Source: Umezawaea sp042738955
Lineage (GTDB): Bacteria > Actinomycetota > Actinomycetes > Mycobacteriales > Pseudonocardiaceae
Reading direction: 5' to 3'
Assembly: GCF_042738955.1 (NCBI RefSeq)
Contig: NZ_JBHYHC010000024.1
Location: forward strand, 27,867-91,866
Length of the DNA stretch: 64,000 bases
Under the pieces are notes generated by a model. That model was not told the origin of the DNA, searched no databases, and saw only the letters and a list, made by a program, of their open reading frames with translations. The translations under genes were made by a program, and so were the position numbers. Every line of letters starts with the position of its first letter. Within the stretch, counting starts at the first letter, position 1. Of this stretch, positions 23,321-31,131 are shown one piece after another.

Positions 23321-23931
23321 TAGTCCCAGTCCCACGGCGGCACGTTGAGGTGGCGCACCTGCGGGTCGCCCCGCTCGTCGCCCAGCACCGACGTGCCCGC
23401 CGGGTCGAGTCCGAAGTGGACTCCGTCGCGCGGGCCGAGCCCGAGCCAGGTCGCGATGAGCACGCGGCTGAAGTGGCCGTGCCCGACCAGCACCACGTCG
23501 CCGCCCAGCAGCGCCGTGCGCACCCGCGCCACCACGGCCGCGGCGCGCTTGCCGACGTCGTCCGCCGACTCGCCGTTCGGGATCGCGTGCGTCCAGACGG
23601 TCCAGCCCTCCGCGGTCTCGCGGATCTCCGGGGTCGTCTTGCCCTCGTAGTCGCCGTAGTCCCACTCCGAGAGGTCCTCGGTGATGTCGTCGACCGACAG
23701 ACCGGCCAGCTCCGCGGTGCGCAGCGCGCGTTGGCGCGGGCTCGTCAGCACCAGCGCGGGCGGCACCGAGGTGCCCCGCAGCCGCGCCAGCACGGCCCCG
23801 GCCCGACGGGCCTGCTGCTCGCCCTTGGCGGTCAGGGGGATGTCGGTGCGGCCGGTGTGCTGCCCGCTCTCGGACCACGCTGTCTGGCCGTGGCGCAGCA
23901 GGTAGACGGAGTAGGGCCCAGTTGTGCTCAC
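23320..23931 (-). CDS. histidine phosphatase (phosphoglycerate mutase-like)
   Basis: A 203-residue enzyme with the phospho-accepting motif YLLRHGQTAWSESGQHTGRTD near residue 12, the second catalytic histidine in LVGHGHFSRVL, and Glu in EDLSEWDYGDYEGKT. It resembles the actinobacterial acid phosphatases of this superfamily more than glycolytic mutases. It precedes the GNAT gene. The substrate is unknown. Confidence 0.85.
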   Translation of the reverse strand: MSTTGPYSVYLLRHGQTAWSESGQHTGRTDIPLTAKGEQQARRAGAVLARLRGTSVPPALVLTSPRQRALRTAELAGLSVDDITEDLSEWDYGDYEGKTTPEIRETAEGWTVWTHAIPNGESADDVGKRAAAVVARVRTALLGGDVVLVGHGHFSRVLIATWLGLGPRDGVHFGLDPAGTSVLGDERGDPQVRHLNVPPWDWD

Positions 23932-24055
23932 CGTCGCGATCCTAGTCCGGCCGGGATGACCAGCGCCTTATGGCAAAACCCACTGTGATTTCACTCGTTC
24001 GTGTTTGGGCCGTGGCGGCACGGGTATCCACCTCACAAGACACATGGAGGTTGTG

Positions 24056-24211
24056 ATGATCGTTCTGGGTTTGATCCTGCTGGTCGTCGGCTGGTTGGCC
24101 GGGATTTCGATCCTGACGACCGTCGGCACGATCCTTCTGGTGATCGGCGCCATCCTCGCCGTGCTCGGGGCCGTGGGCCGTCCGATCGGCGGCCGGGCGC
24201 ACTACTTCTAA
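24056..24211 (+). CDS. small two-helix membrane protein (DUF6131-like)
   Basis: A 51-residue protein, MIVLGLILLVVGWLAGISIL at the start, with two hydrophobic helices and a short GRAHYF tail. A GGAGG site lies 5 nt before ATG 24056. The length and sequence match a common small actinobacterial membrane protein family; its role is unknown. A terminator follows 19 bp downstream. Confidence 0.75.
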   Translation: MIVLGLILLVVGWLAGISILTTVGTILLVIGAILAVLGAVGRPIGGRAHYF

Positions 24212-24230
24212 AGCCCGCCACCAACGTTCG

Positions 24231-24263
24231 CCAGGGGCGTCCCCATTCCGGGGACGCCCCTGG
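24231..24263. terminator. bidirectional terminator
   Basis: A perfect 14-bp stem, CCAGGGGCGTCCCC with its complement, and a 5-nt loop lie between the small membrane protein gene and the convergent TetR gene. Confidence 0.85.
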
Positions 24264-24277
24264 TGGCGTTTCCGGGG

Positions 24278-24913
24278 TCAGTCGAGCGGCACGGCGAGCA
24301 GCCCGCGCAGGTACGAGCGGAGCGCTTCGACGAGGTCCACCCGCGCGCGGTTGGACAGCCACTGCACCTGCAACCCGTCCATCAGCGCCACGAAGTTCAG
24401 CGCCGCCAGGTCCGGGTCGACGCCCTCGCGGAGCTCGCCGCTGTCGGCGAGCGCGTGGAACGACTCGGCCGCGTACCCGCGCGCCAGCCCGTAGTGCTGC
24501 TCGAAGTAGTCGTGCGCAGGGTGGTCCTCCGCCACGGCCTCCGCGGCCAGCCGGGAGTACAGGTCCACGATGCCGGGGTGCCGCACGTTGTGGGCCGCCA
24601 GCGCCACCAGCCGCAGCAGCGCGTCGAGGCCCGGCGGCCCGGACAGGTGCTCGCGCTCCACGTCCTCGGCGTCCCGCCGCTCCAGCACGGCCGCGAGCAG
24701 CGCCTCCTTGCTGGGGAAGTAGTACAGCAGCCCCGCGTGCGTCATCCCGACCCGCCGGGCGATCTCCCGCAGCGACGACCCGCGGTAGCCCACCTCCGCG
24801 TACACGACGACCGCGGCCGCCAGGATGTCCTCCCGCCGCAGCCGCCCCTTGAGGTAGCCCTCGCCGCTGTCGACGGCACGCACGCGGCCACCGTGCCGCG
24901 AGCCGCCGGTCAT
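24278..24913 (-). CDS. TetR-family regulator (first of a coupled pair)
   Basis: A 211-residue TetR regulator. The helix-turn-helix is EDILAAAVVVYAEVGYRGSS with REIARRVGMTHAGLLYYFPS; the ligand-binding domain follows. ATG 24913 overlaps the stop of the next TetR gene upstream (ATGA), so the two regulators are coexpressed. The target is not evident; the operators seen at 25497 and 25550 belong to the operon containing both. Confidence 0.85.
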   Translation of the reverse strand: MTGGSRHGGRVRAVDSGEGYLKGRLRREDILAAAVVVYAEVGYRGSSLREIARRVGMTHAGLLYYFPSKEALLAAVLERRDAEDVEREHLSGPPGLDALLRLVALAAHNVRHPGIVDLYSRLAAEAVAEDHPAHDYFEQHYGLARGYAAESFHALADSGELREGVDPDLAALNFVALMDGLQVQWLSNRARVDLVEALRSYLRGLLAVPLD

Positions 24914-25479
24914 GCCCGCGTGAGGAGCAGGCCCTCGACGCCGCGCAGGAAGATCCGGGTCGCCACGTCCGGGTCGCCGAGGCAGCCCTCGGCCATCACG
25001 CCGTCGCGCAGCATCACGAAGTGCCTGCCCGAGTCCTCCGGCTCGCTGTCGCCGGTCCGGGCGAAGAGGGCGGTGACGGCGGTGCGGAACCACTCCCGGT
25101 GGGCGAGCACCGCGCGGTGCACGGGGTTGTCGCGGTCCGGGTACTCGGCGGCCGCGTTGAGGAAGGCGCAGCCGCGGAAGCCGGGCGTGCGGAGTTCGTC
25201 GACGACCAACTTGCCGACGAGCCGCAGGACCTCGACCGGGGACTCGTCCACGGCGACCGTCCGCTCGAAGTGGCCGCGGATGTGCTGGTGCACGCGGTCC
25301 AGGTAGGCGGCGACCAGGTCTTCCTTGCCGGGGAAGTGCCGGTAGAACGTGGCGCGGGTCACCTTCGCCTCGGCGACGATCCGGTCCACGCCGACGGAGT
25401 GGATCCCCGCCGCGTAGAAGATGCCGGTGGCGGTGTTGAGCAGGCGTTCCCTGGCCTCGGAGGGTTCTGCGCGGGTCAC
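24910..25479 (-). CDS. TetR-family regulator with twin operators
   Basis: A 189-residue TetR regulator. The DNA-binding part is RLLNTATGIFYAAGIHSVGVD followed by VTRATFYRHFPGKEDL, and the C-terminal domain matches the TetR_C_33-like group (GCAFLNAAAEYPD). GTG 25479 is chosen from the VTRAEPSEARERLL start; longer starts would run across the operators. Two identical dyads lie 18-86 bp upstream, between it and the divergent membrane gene, suggesting autoregulation and control of that gene. Confidence 0.85.
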   Translation of the reverse strand: MTRAEPSEARERLLNTATGIFYAAGIHSVGVDRIVAEAKVTRATFYRHFPGKEDLVAAYLDRVHQHIRGHFERTVAVDESPVEVLRLVGKLVVDELRTPGFRGCAFLNAAAEYPDRDNPVHRAVLAHREWFRTAVTALFARTGDSEPEDSGRHFVMLRDGVMAEGCLGDPDVATRIFLRGVEGLLLTRA

Positions 25480-25496
25480 CTGGCCACGGTAGCAGA

Positions 25497-25512
25497 AAGA
25501 ACGTTCGTTCTT
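25497..25512. promoter_or_regulatory. TetR operator 1
   Basis: AAGAACGTTCGTTCTT is a dyad with 7-bp arms and a 2-bp centre, 18 bp upstream of the TetR GTG. It is the same dyad as operator 2 with inverted centre. Confidence 0.8.
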
Positions 25513-25549
25513 GACAGTTGTGGGCGGGGCGTGCCACTGTTCGTGCCAC

Positions 25550-25565
25550 AAGAACGAACGTTCTT
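25550..25565. promoter_or_regulatory. TetR operator 2
   Basis: AAGAACGAACGTTCTT has the same arms as operator 1 and is centred 53 bp from it, 24 bp before the leader ORF of the divergent membrane protein gene. Confidence 0.8.
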
Positions 25566-25589
25566 TCTCCACGACTCGAAGGGGCTCCC

Positions 25590-25658
25590 ATGTCCAGGAA
25601 TCTCCGCCGCGCGACCAAGGGGTCGCCGCTCGGGCGAGCGGGCCGGAGCGCCCGATGA
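25590..25658 (+). CDS. 22-residue leader peptide overlapping the membrane protein gene
   Basis: An ATG at 25590, 7 nt after AAGGGG, opens a 22-codon basic peptide (MSRNLRRATKGSPLGRAGRS...) whose TGA overlaps the ATG of the next gene. It may serve translational coupling rather than make a working peptide. It could also be chance. Confidence 0.4.
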   Translation: MSRNLRRATKGSPLGRAGRSAR

Positions 25659-26197
25659 CCGCCGCCACCGAGACCCGGACGCCCGACGCCGCTCCCGCGC
25701 TCCGCGGCCTGTACTTCGTCCGCTTCGGCTTCGCCGTCGTGTGGGCCGGGCTGCTGGCCCTGACCGCGTCGGACCTGGGCGTCGCCGCGGGCGTGCTGCT
25801 GGTGGTCTACCCGCTGTTCGACGTGGCCGCGGCCGTCGTCGACGCCAGGACGACACGGGCGCGGGAACTGCTGCTCAACATCGTGATCAGCTCGGCCGCC
25901 GCCCTCGGCCTGGTGTTCGCCGCGACCTCCGGCATCCCCGCCGTGCTGCGGGTGTGGGGCGCGTGGGCCGTGCTGGCGGGCGCCGTCCAACTCGTCGTCG
26001 CCCTGCGCCGCCGCGGCCTCGGCGGCCAGTGGCCGATGATCCTCAGCGGCGGCATCTCCGTGCTCGCCGGCGCGTCGTTCATCGCGATGGCGTCGCAGGC
26101 CGGTGCGTCGCTGACGAGTCTGGCCGGGTACGCCACGATCGGCGGGATCTTCTTCCTGGTCTCGGCGATCCGCCTCGGGCGGAAGGCCAAGTCCTAG
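25655..26197 (+). CDS. DUF308/HdeD-like integral membrane protein
   Basis: A 180-residue protein with about six membrane helices, including VVWAGLLALTASDLGVAAGV, LLVVYPLFDVAAAVVDART and WPMILSGGISVLAGASFIAM; the repeated helix pairs and the ILSGGISVLAG motif resemble DUF308/HdeD proteins. It is divergent from the TetR pair and preceded by both operators, so it is the likely regulated target. ATG 25655 overlaps the leader ORF. Function unknown. Confidence 0.7.
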   Translation: MTAATETRTPDAAPALRGLYFVRFGFAVVWAGLLALTASDLGVAAGVLLVVYPLFDVAAAVVDARTTRARELLLNIVISSAAALGLVFAATSGIPAVLRVWGAWAVLAGAVQLVVALRRRGLGGQWPMILSGGISVLAGASFIAMASQAGASLTSLAGYATIGGIFFLVSAIRLGRKAKS

Positions 26198-26252
26198 TCC
26201 ACTGTGGACGGTTATTGGAGAACGGCGTCGGCCCTCTGGTCGGCGCCGTTCC

Positions 26253-26783
26253 TCAGAACGTCCAGCGGGTGGCGCCGCCCGGTTCGACCGTGGCGACGGC
26301 GTGCGCCGACTGGACGGTGACGCGGTAGACCGCCCACGGCGGTGTGCCCGCCGAAGGCGCGCTGAACGGCGCGGTGAGCGCGGTGCCGGACTCGTCGACC
26401 TCGCACGGCCAGCCGCCCTCGGCCCAGGCCGCGGCCAACCGGGCGACGGTGGCGGGGTCGGTCACGACCTCGGCGGTGCCCTTGGCCACGAGGTCGAAGT
26501 CGTGGGTCGAGAGGGCCAAGGCGCAGCGCGGGTCGCGCGCGAGGTTGCGGCCCTTGCGGGTGGTCAGGCCGGTCTCGAACCAGAAGGAGCCGTCGATCCA
26601 GAGCGAGCCGACCGCGGTGACGTGCGGGCCGCCGTCTGCGTCGAGGGTCGTGAGCCACGTGGTGTGCCGGTCGGGGCCGCCCCCGCCGGGGGCCTGTTCG
26701 TAGCCCGCGTCGAGCCGGGCGGTGATCGCCGACCAGTCGAGTGCGGGCAGCCGGTAGAGGTCCGCGAGGTTCTGGGTGTCCAT
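26253..26783 (-). CDS. pyridoxamine 5'-phosphate oxidase-like (F420/FMN split-barrel) protein
   Basis: A 176-residue split beta-barrel protein. TTWLTTLDADGGPHVTAVGS, then SFWFETGLTTRKGRNLARDPRCALAL, are typical of the PNPOx-like family that uses FMN or F420 to reduce or oxidise small molecules. ATG 26783 (MDTQNLADL) is used; an ATG at 26816 is also in frame. The neighbours do not point to a pathway. Confidence 0.75.
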   Translation of the reverse strand: MDTQNLADLYRLPALDWSAITARLDAGYEQAPGGGGPDRHTTWLTTLDADGGPHVTAVGSLWIDGSFWFETGLTTRKGRNLARDPRCALALSTHDFDLVAKGTAEVVTDPATVARLAAAWAEGGWPCEVDESGTALTAPFSAPSAGTPPWAVYRVTVQSAHAVATVEPGGATRWTF

Positions 26784-26997
26784 GGGGGTGAGACCCGGCG
26801 GGCGGCGGGAACTCATCGCGCGGCGACCGTCCACTGTGGAGCTTGAGCGTTGTTCTCGCTGGTCCGGCCGGTTATGTCGGCGTGGAAAATCTTGTCGACC
26901 GGTTTCGCTACCCCGCGACCGCCCGCTCAGGTACAACCATGGCGACCGACCGATCGCGCGGGATCCGCCTGCGGCACGGCGGACGACGGGAGCCGAC

Positions 26998-27738
26998 GTG
27001 AACGACCTGGCGATCAACCTCCTCGCGAGCCTCATCGCCGGTGTCGCCGTGTGGGCCGCGCAGCGGCTCCTGCGCTACCGGAAGGCGGCGCGCAGGCGTG
27101 CGTTCTTCGGCCTGGCTCCGGGCAAGCGGGCGCTGGTCGTCGTCGGCAGGCACGGGGCCGCGCCGATGAGCATCAACAAGACCGACGTCGCGGCCGTGCT
27201 GGAACTGGCGGTGCTGGCCAAGGGGGCCGGTGCCGAGCCGGACATCGCGCTGCACACCGAGGTCGTCGAAGGCGTCGGCGACCAGGCCGAGTTCTGCGTC
27301 GGCGGCCCGACGTCGAACCTCCGCACCGCCGCCCACCTGCGCTGGCTGCTGCCGGGCGTCACCCAGTCGTCCTTCGACGAGGACCCGGACGGCCTGGCCC
27401 TGACCGTCGGCGACCGCGTCTACCGCCGCGAACGGGGCGCCTCCGAGTACGTGCTGGTGGCCCGGATGCTCGCCCCCGGCAAGCGCCGCCCGCTGTTCCT
27501 CGTCTGCGGCCAGACCGCCATCACCAACCACGCCGCGGCGAAGTACCTCGTGGACCAGCAGGACACCCTGCACGCCCAGTACGGCTCGCTCACGTCGTTC
27601 TGCCTGGTCCTGCGGGTCGTCAACCGCGACGCGTACGGCAGTGACGTCGTCGAGCTGGTCGCCGACGTGACCGAGGCGGCGACCGCGCGACCTCTCGCCA
27701 AGCCCGACCCCTCGATCGAGGCCGAGCCGACCGCCTAG
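26998..27738 (+). CDS. membrane-anchored protein of unknown function
   Basis: A 246-residue protein. A single N-terminal membrane segment (NLLASLIAGVAVWAAQRLL) is followed by basic residues and a soluble alpha/beta domain containing ALVVVGRHGAAPMSINKTDV, CVGGPTSNLRTAAHLRWLLP and LFLVCGQTAITNHAAAKYL. Nothing catalytic is recognised; the glycine turns GGPTSN and CGQTAITN suggest a nucleotide or nucleoside pocket, but this is a guess. GTG 26998. The stop overlaps the convergent oxidoreductase gene by 4 bp. Confidence 0.6.
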   Translation: MNDLAINLLASLIAGVAVWAAQRLLRYRKAARRRAFFGLAPGKRALVVVGRHGAAPMSINKTDVAAVLELAVLAKGAGAEPDIALHTEVVEGVGDQAEFCVGGPTSNLRTAAHLRWLLPGVTQSSFDEDPDGLALTVGDRVYRRERGASEYVLVARMLAPGKRRPLFLVCGQTAITNHAAAKYLVDQQDTLHAQYGSLTSFCLVLRVVNRDAYGSDVVELVADVTEAATARPLAKPDPSIEAEPTA

Positions 27739-28676
27739 AGGTCGACGACGACCTTCCCCCGCACGTGCCGCCCGGCCTGGAGTTCGACCGCGTCGCGGAT
27801 CCGCTCGACCGGGAAGGTCGCCTCGATCGGCACGCGGAGCCGCCCCGCCGCGACGAGGCCCGCGATCTCCTCGATGGCGCCGGGGGCCGCGTTGGCGCCG
27901 TTCGCGGACGTGATCCCGTCGACCAGGCCGGCGATCGTGGTGATGCGCCCGTCGGGCACACCGAGTTCGCGTGCCGCCGCCACCGTGTCGGTCCCGTGCA
28001 GGTCGAGGGCGGCGGTGACGCCGTCGGGAGCCAGCGCGCGCACCCGGTCGACCAGACCCTCGCCGTAGGCGACCGGCTCGGCCCCCAACGACCGCAGCGC
28101 GTCGGCCGAGGACGCCGACCCCGTCCCGATCACCCGCGCCCCTGCGAGCCGGGCGAGCTGGACGGCGAACACGCCGACCCCACCACCCGCGCCACCGATG
28201 AGCACCGTGTCGCCCGGACCGGGGTTCACCACGGCCAACGCCGCGGCCGCCGTGCAGCCCGCGATGGCGAGGGTGGCGGCGGTGCGGTCGTCGACGCCGT
28301 CCGGGGTCCGGTGCGCCTGGCCGCCGACCGCGATGGTCCCCGCCTCGTCCACGACGACGTGGTCGGCGACCGTGCGGGACAACGCGCCGCCGAACACCCG
28401 GTCACCGACGGCGAACCCGCTCACCCCGTCACCGACCTGGTCCACGACCCCGGCGTAGTCGGTGCCGAACCCGCACGGCAACGTCAGCCCGAAGCGAGCG
28501 GCCGTCTCCGCGTCCGACGTCATGAACCAGTCCATCGGGTTCAACCCCGCCGCCACGACCCGCACCCGAATCTGCCCCGCGCCCGCCCGTGGCACCGGCA
28601 CCTCGCGGATCCTCAAGGCCTCCGGCCCGCCGAACGACTCGAACTGGACCGCCCGACTCAGCTCTTCCACGTCCAC
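27735..28676 (-). CDS. zinc-independent MDR-family NADPH:quinone oxidoreductase
   Basis: A 313-residue medium-chain dehydrogenase/reductase. The GroES-like half includes VAAGLNPMDWFM and FGTDYAGVVDQVGDGV; VLIGGAGGGVGVFAVQLARL is the NADPH loop; the C terminus is HVRGKVVVDL. The cysteine ligands of the structural zinc are absent, as in quinone oxidoreductases. GTG 28676 follows AGGAGAT at 6 nt and is preferred to GTG 28706. It diverges from the TetR gene, with two operators between them. Confidence 0.85.
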   Translation of the reverse strand: MDVEELSRAVQFESFGGPEALRIREVPVPRAGAGQIRVRVVAAGLNPMDWFMTSDAETAARFGLTLPCGFGTDYAGVVDQVGDGVSGFAVGDRVFGGALSRTVADHVVVDEAGTIAVGGQAHRTPDGVDDRTAATLAIAGCTAAAALAVVNPGPGDTVLIGGAGGGVGVFAVQLARLAGARVIGTGSASSADALRSLGAEPVAYGEGLVDRVRALAPDGVTAALDLHGTDTVAAARELGVPDGRITTIAGLVDGITSANGANAAPGAIEEIAGLVAAGRLRVPIEATFPVERIRDAVELQAGRHVRGKVVVDL

Positions 28677-28708
28677 CTGATCTCCTGGGGGGCTGGGTGA
28701 AGTCACCT

Positions 28709-28769
28709 AAACGGATTACGCTCCGTTTCCACGACCCCAACGTAACACAAGTGGAGCGTGATCCGTTTT
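28709..28769. promoter_or_regulatory. paired TetR operators in the divergent intergenic region
   Basis: AAACGGATTACGCTCCGTTT (28709-28728) is a 7-6-7 dyad. A second, less perfect copy in opposite orientation, AAGTGGAGCGTGATCCGTTT, spans 28749-28768 and runs into the TTG start of the TetR gene. The shared half is AAACGGATYACGCTCC. Binding would cover both promoters. Confidence 0.75.
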
Positions 28770-29346
28770 GCCTGCCCGCAGACCCCGAGCGGACGCCACC
28801 CGCAACCGCCAACAGCTGCTGGACGTGGCGACCCACCTGTTCGCCACGTCCAAGGCGGAACCGTCGATGCGCGCCATAGCCGCCGCGGCCGAGGTTGGCA
28901 TCGCCACCCTCTACCGCCACTTCCCGACCCGCGAGTCACTGGTGGACGCCGTCTACCAGGACCAGGTCTCCCGCCTCACCACAGGCGCCCACGACCTGCT
29001 CGCCAAACACGACCCACCCACGGCCCTACGCCACTGGATGGACCTGTTCGGCGACTGGATAGCAACAAAGAACGGCATGCTCGACACCCTGCTGGCAATG
29101 ATCGAATCAGGCGAACTCACCCACACCGACACCAGAGCAGAACTGCTGGACGCCATCACCACCATCCTCACAGCAGGCCACGCCACCAACACCCTTCGCT
29201 CCGACATCCCCGCAGAAGACGTGGCAGCGGCCTTGATCGGCATCTTCACCGTGGCCCCCTCCCCAGACCGCGGGGCCCTGGCAACCCGCCTTCTCGACCT
29301 CCTCCTGGACGGCCTCCGCCACCCAACATCGTCCACTGTGGACTGA
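28768..29346 (+). CDS. TetR-family regulator, divergent from the oxidoreductase
   Basis: A 192-residue TetR regulator. RQQLLDVATHLFATSKAEPS with AAAAEVGIATLYRHFPTRES is the DNA-binding domain, and the C-terminal part matches TetR regulators of quinone or flavin oxidoreductases. The start is TTG 28768, inside the second operator, leaving almost no 5' leader, so leaderless translation is likely. It probably represses the divergent oxidoreductase in response to a quinone or electrophile. Confidence 0.85.
   Translation: MPARRPRADATRNRQQLLDVATHLFATSKAEPSMRAIAAAAEVGIATLYRHFPTRESLVDAVYQDQVSRLTTGAHDLLAKHDPPTALRHWMDLFGDWIATKNGMLDTLLAMIESGELTHTDTRAELLDAITTILTAGHATNTLRSDIPAEDVAAALIGIFTVAPSPDRGALATRLLDLLLDGLRHPTSSTVD
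29331..29343. repeat. GTCCACTGTGGAC palindrome at a gene 3' end
   Basis: A perfect 13-mer palindrome that forms the last codons of the TetR gene. The core TCCACTGTGGAC also occurs at 22838 (3' end of the GNAT gene) and 26198 (touching the stop of the DUF308-like gene), with near copies at 26829 and 38392. Three exact 12-mers in 64 kb are far more than chance at this base composition. Confidence 0.7.
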
Positions 29347-29376
29347 TTGGGGTCGTCCAGGGTTGGTCGGACACGC

Positions 29377-29423
29377 AAAACGGCGCTGACCGGCGAAAGG
29401 ATCTTCGCTGGTCAGCGCCGTTT
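29377..29423 (-). terminator. terminator of sodN
   Basis: AAACGGCGCTGACC and its complement form a 14-bp stem around an 18-nt inner region that can also pair weakly. It lies 13 bp past the sodN stop on the minus strand. Confidence 0.75.
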
Positions 29424-29435
29424 CAGAGCCCTGAA

Positions 29436-29852
29436 CTAGGCTGCCTTCGTCTCCCAGAAGATCTTGTCGATCTGGGCGATCAGGTCGAGCAGTTCCTGTC
29501 CCTTGGCCGGGTCCATGGAACCCTTGGTGCCGCTGGCACCGGCCGCCTTGGTGGCGCGGTTGAACAGGTCGTGCAGTTCCGGGTACTTCTCGAAGTGCGG
29601 CGGCTTGAAGTAGTCCGTCCACAGCACCCACAGGTGGTGCTTGACGAGCTCGCTGCGCTGCTCCTTGATCAGGATCGCGCGCTCCCGGAACTCCGGGTCC
29701 TCGTTCGCCTGGTACTTCTCCTGTACCGCCTTGACCGACTCCGCTTCGATCCTGGCCTGGGCCGGGTCGTAGACACCGCACGGAAGGTCGCAGTGCGCGG
29801 TGGCCTCCAGCAGTGGGCGGCGGAGTTGGCGGATGCGCGACAGCAGTCGCAT
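29436..29852 (-). CDS. sodN: nickel superoxide dismutase
   Basis: A 138-residue NiSOD precursor. The 19-residue propeptide (MRLLSRIRQLRRPLLEATA) is cut before His20, giving the nickel-hook N terminus HCDLPCGVYDP, whose His1 amine, Cys2 and Cys6 bind nickel. The rest is the four-helix bundle with conserved WVLWTDYFKPPH. Disproportionates superoxide in the cytoplasm as a hexamer. The gene for its maturation protease lies divergently 79 bp away. Confidence 0.97.
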   Translation of the reverse strand: MRLLSRIRQLRRPLLEATAHCDLPCGVYDPAQARIEAESVKAVQEKYQANEDPEFRERAILIKEQRSELVKHHLWVLWTDYFKPPHFEKYPELHDLFNRATKAAGASGTKGSMDPAKGQELLDLIAQIDKIFWETKAA

Positions 29853-29931
29853 CTTGCCTCCCTGACAGTGAATGCTCCGACGTGGAGGACCCTACTCCGG
29901 ACGGATCGGCGCGGCAGGTGGAGGGGAACAG

Positions 29932-30249
29932 TTGGCTCCGCATGGTGGGAACCCGTTGCCGCTGCTCCGGGTGCGTGGGCCGTCGATGGCGCCCACGGTC
30001 CGGGACGGCGACGTCGTGGTGGTGCGGTACGGGATCCCGCCGACGGCGGGGGACGTCGTGGTGGTGCGGTGGGCCGCGCGGCCCGGTCAGCTGTCGATCA
30101 AGCGCGCCCGTGAGCAGCACGGAAACGGCTTGTGGCAAGTACTTGGCGACAACCAGTTCGGTTCGACGGACTCCCGCACGCTGGGGCCGGCCGAGGTGCT
30201 GGGGGTCGTGCGGTGGCGGCTGTGGCCGCGGCCGCGGCGGCTCAGGTAG
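29932..30249 (+). CDS. sodX: nickel-SOD maturation protease (S26 signal-peptidase-like)
   Basis: A 105-residue S26-type protease. The catalytic serine is in VRGPSMAPTV and the catalytic lysine in LSIKRARE; LGDNQFGSTDSRTLGP is the conserved C-terminal box. It lacks a membrane anchor, which fits a cytoplasmic protease that trims SodN. TTG 29932 has GGAGGGG 5 nt upstream; starting at ATG 29872 would add 20 poorly matching residues. The last 8 bp overlap the convergent epimerase gene. Confidence 0.9.
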   Translation: MAPHGGNPLPLLRVRGPSMAPTVRDGDVVVVRYGIPPTAGDVVVVRWAARPGQLSIKRAREQHGNGLWQVLGDNQFGSTDSRTLGPAEVLGVVRWRLWPRPRRLR

Positions 30250-30844
30250 AGCGGAGCTTCGCGTACCAGGCCTGGCACTCCTCGAAGTCCGGCAGCAGCC
30301 CGGCGGCCAGCGCCTCGGAGAGGGTGGGGGCCGCGGTGTCGCGCTCCGACAGGATCTGCGCCACGTCGGCGGGCCACGGGATCGCCAGTTCCGGGCACAG
30401 CGGGTTCACGCCGTGCTCGCCGGTCGGGTTGTACCCCTCGGAGCAGAGGTACGTCATGGTCGTGTCGTCCTCCAGCGCGATGAACGCGTGGCCGATGCCC
30501 TCGGCCACGTAGAGGGCGTTCAACGCCGTGGAGTCCAGGCGGACGACGTCGTGCTCGCCGAACGTGGGGGAGCCGACCCGGAGGTCGACGACCACGTCGA
30601 GCAGCGCGCCGCGCGGGCAGTAGACGTACTTCGCCTGGCCGGGCGGCACGTCGGCGAAGTGGACGCCGCGGATCGTGCCGCGCCGCGAGGTGCTGTGGTT
30701 GGTCTGCGCGAGGCGCAGCGGGTGCCCGACCGCGTCGAGGAACGCGGCCTCCTGGAACGGGGCGGCGAACACCCCGCGGTCGTCGGGGAACGCCTTTGGG
30801 GTGAATTCCCAACTTCCGAGGATTTTCGTCTCGCGCACTCTCAT
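30242..30844 (-). CDS. dTDP-4-dehydro-6-deoxysugar 3,5-epimerase (RmlC-like)
   Basis: A 200-residue RmlC-family cupin that epimerises a dTDP-4-keto-6-deoxyhexose. RGTIRGVHFADVPPGQAKYVYC has the catalytic histidine region, DVVVDLRVGSPTFG the following strand, and VAEGIGHAFIALED the conserved second motif. ATG 30844 fits the family start. No other deoxysugar gene is in the window, so it is an orphan here; it may feed rhamnose-type cell-wall sugar or a secondary metabolite made elsewhere. Confidence 0.88.
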   Translation of the reverse strand: MRVRETKILGSWEFTPKAFPDDRGVFAAPFQEAAFLDAVGHPLRLAQTNHSTSRRGTIRGVHFADVPPGQAKYVYCPRGALLDVVVDLRVGSPTFGEHDVVRLDSTALNALYVAEGIGHAFIALEDDTTMTYLCSEGYNPTGEHGVNPLCPELAIPWPADVAQILSERDTAAPTLSEALAAGLLPDFEECQAWYAKLRST

Positions 30845-31131
30845 GGCGGTAATCGTAAACACCGTGCTGATCTTGACCGATTCTGCCTGCGGAAACGGAC
30901 CGAGTGGTCTTATAAACCGGACGGACGTCTTGGTAAACCCCCTCTGACCTGCGGCGGAAGTGTGACGCGCGCCGCAGACACAAATCTTGATCGCTGTCAT
31001 GCTTGCCCGACCGCTTCACCAGACCGGGCCACAAAGTGAGTCCGGTCGCACCTTTTCAGGCCCCGTGGATCGAGCGTGACAACGCTGGTCGCGGTGCGCC
31101 GCCAGGCACGCACCGCAGGAGGACCACGCCC

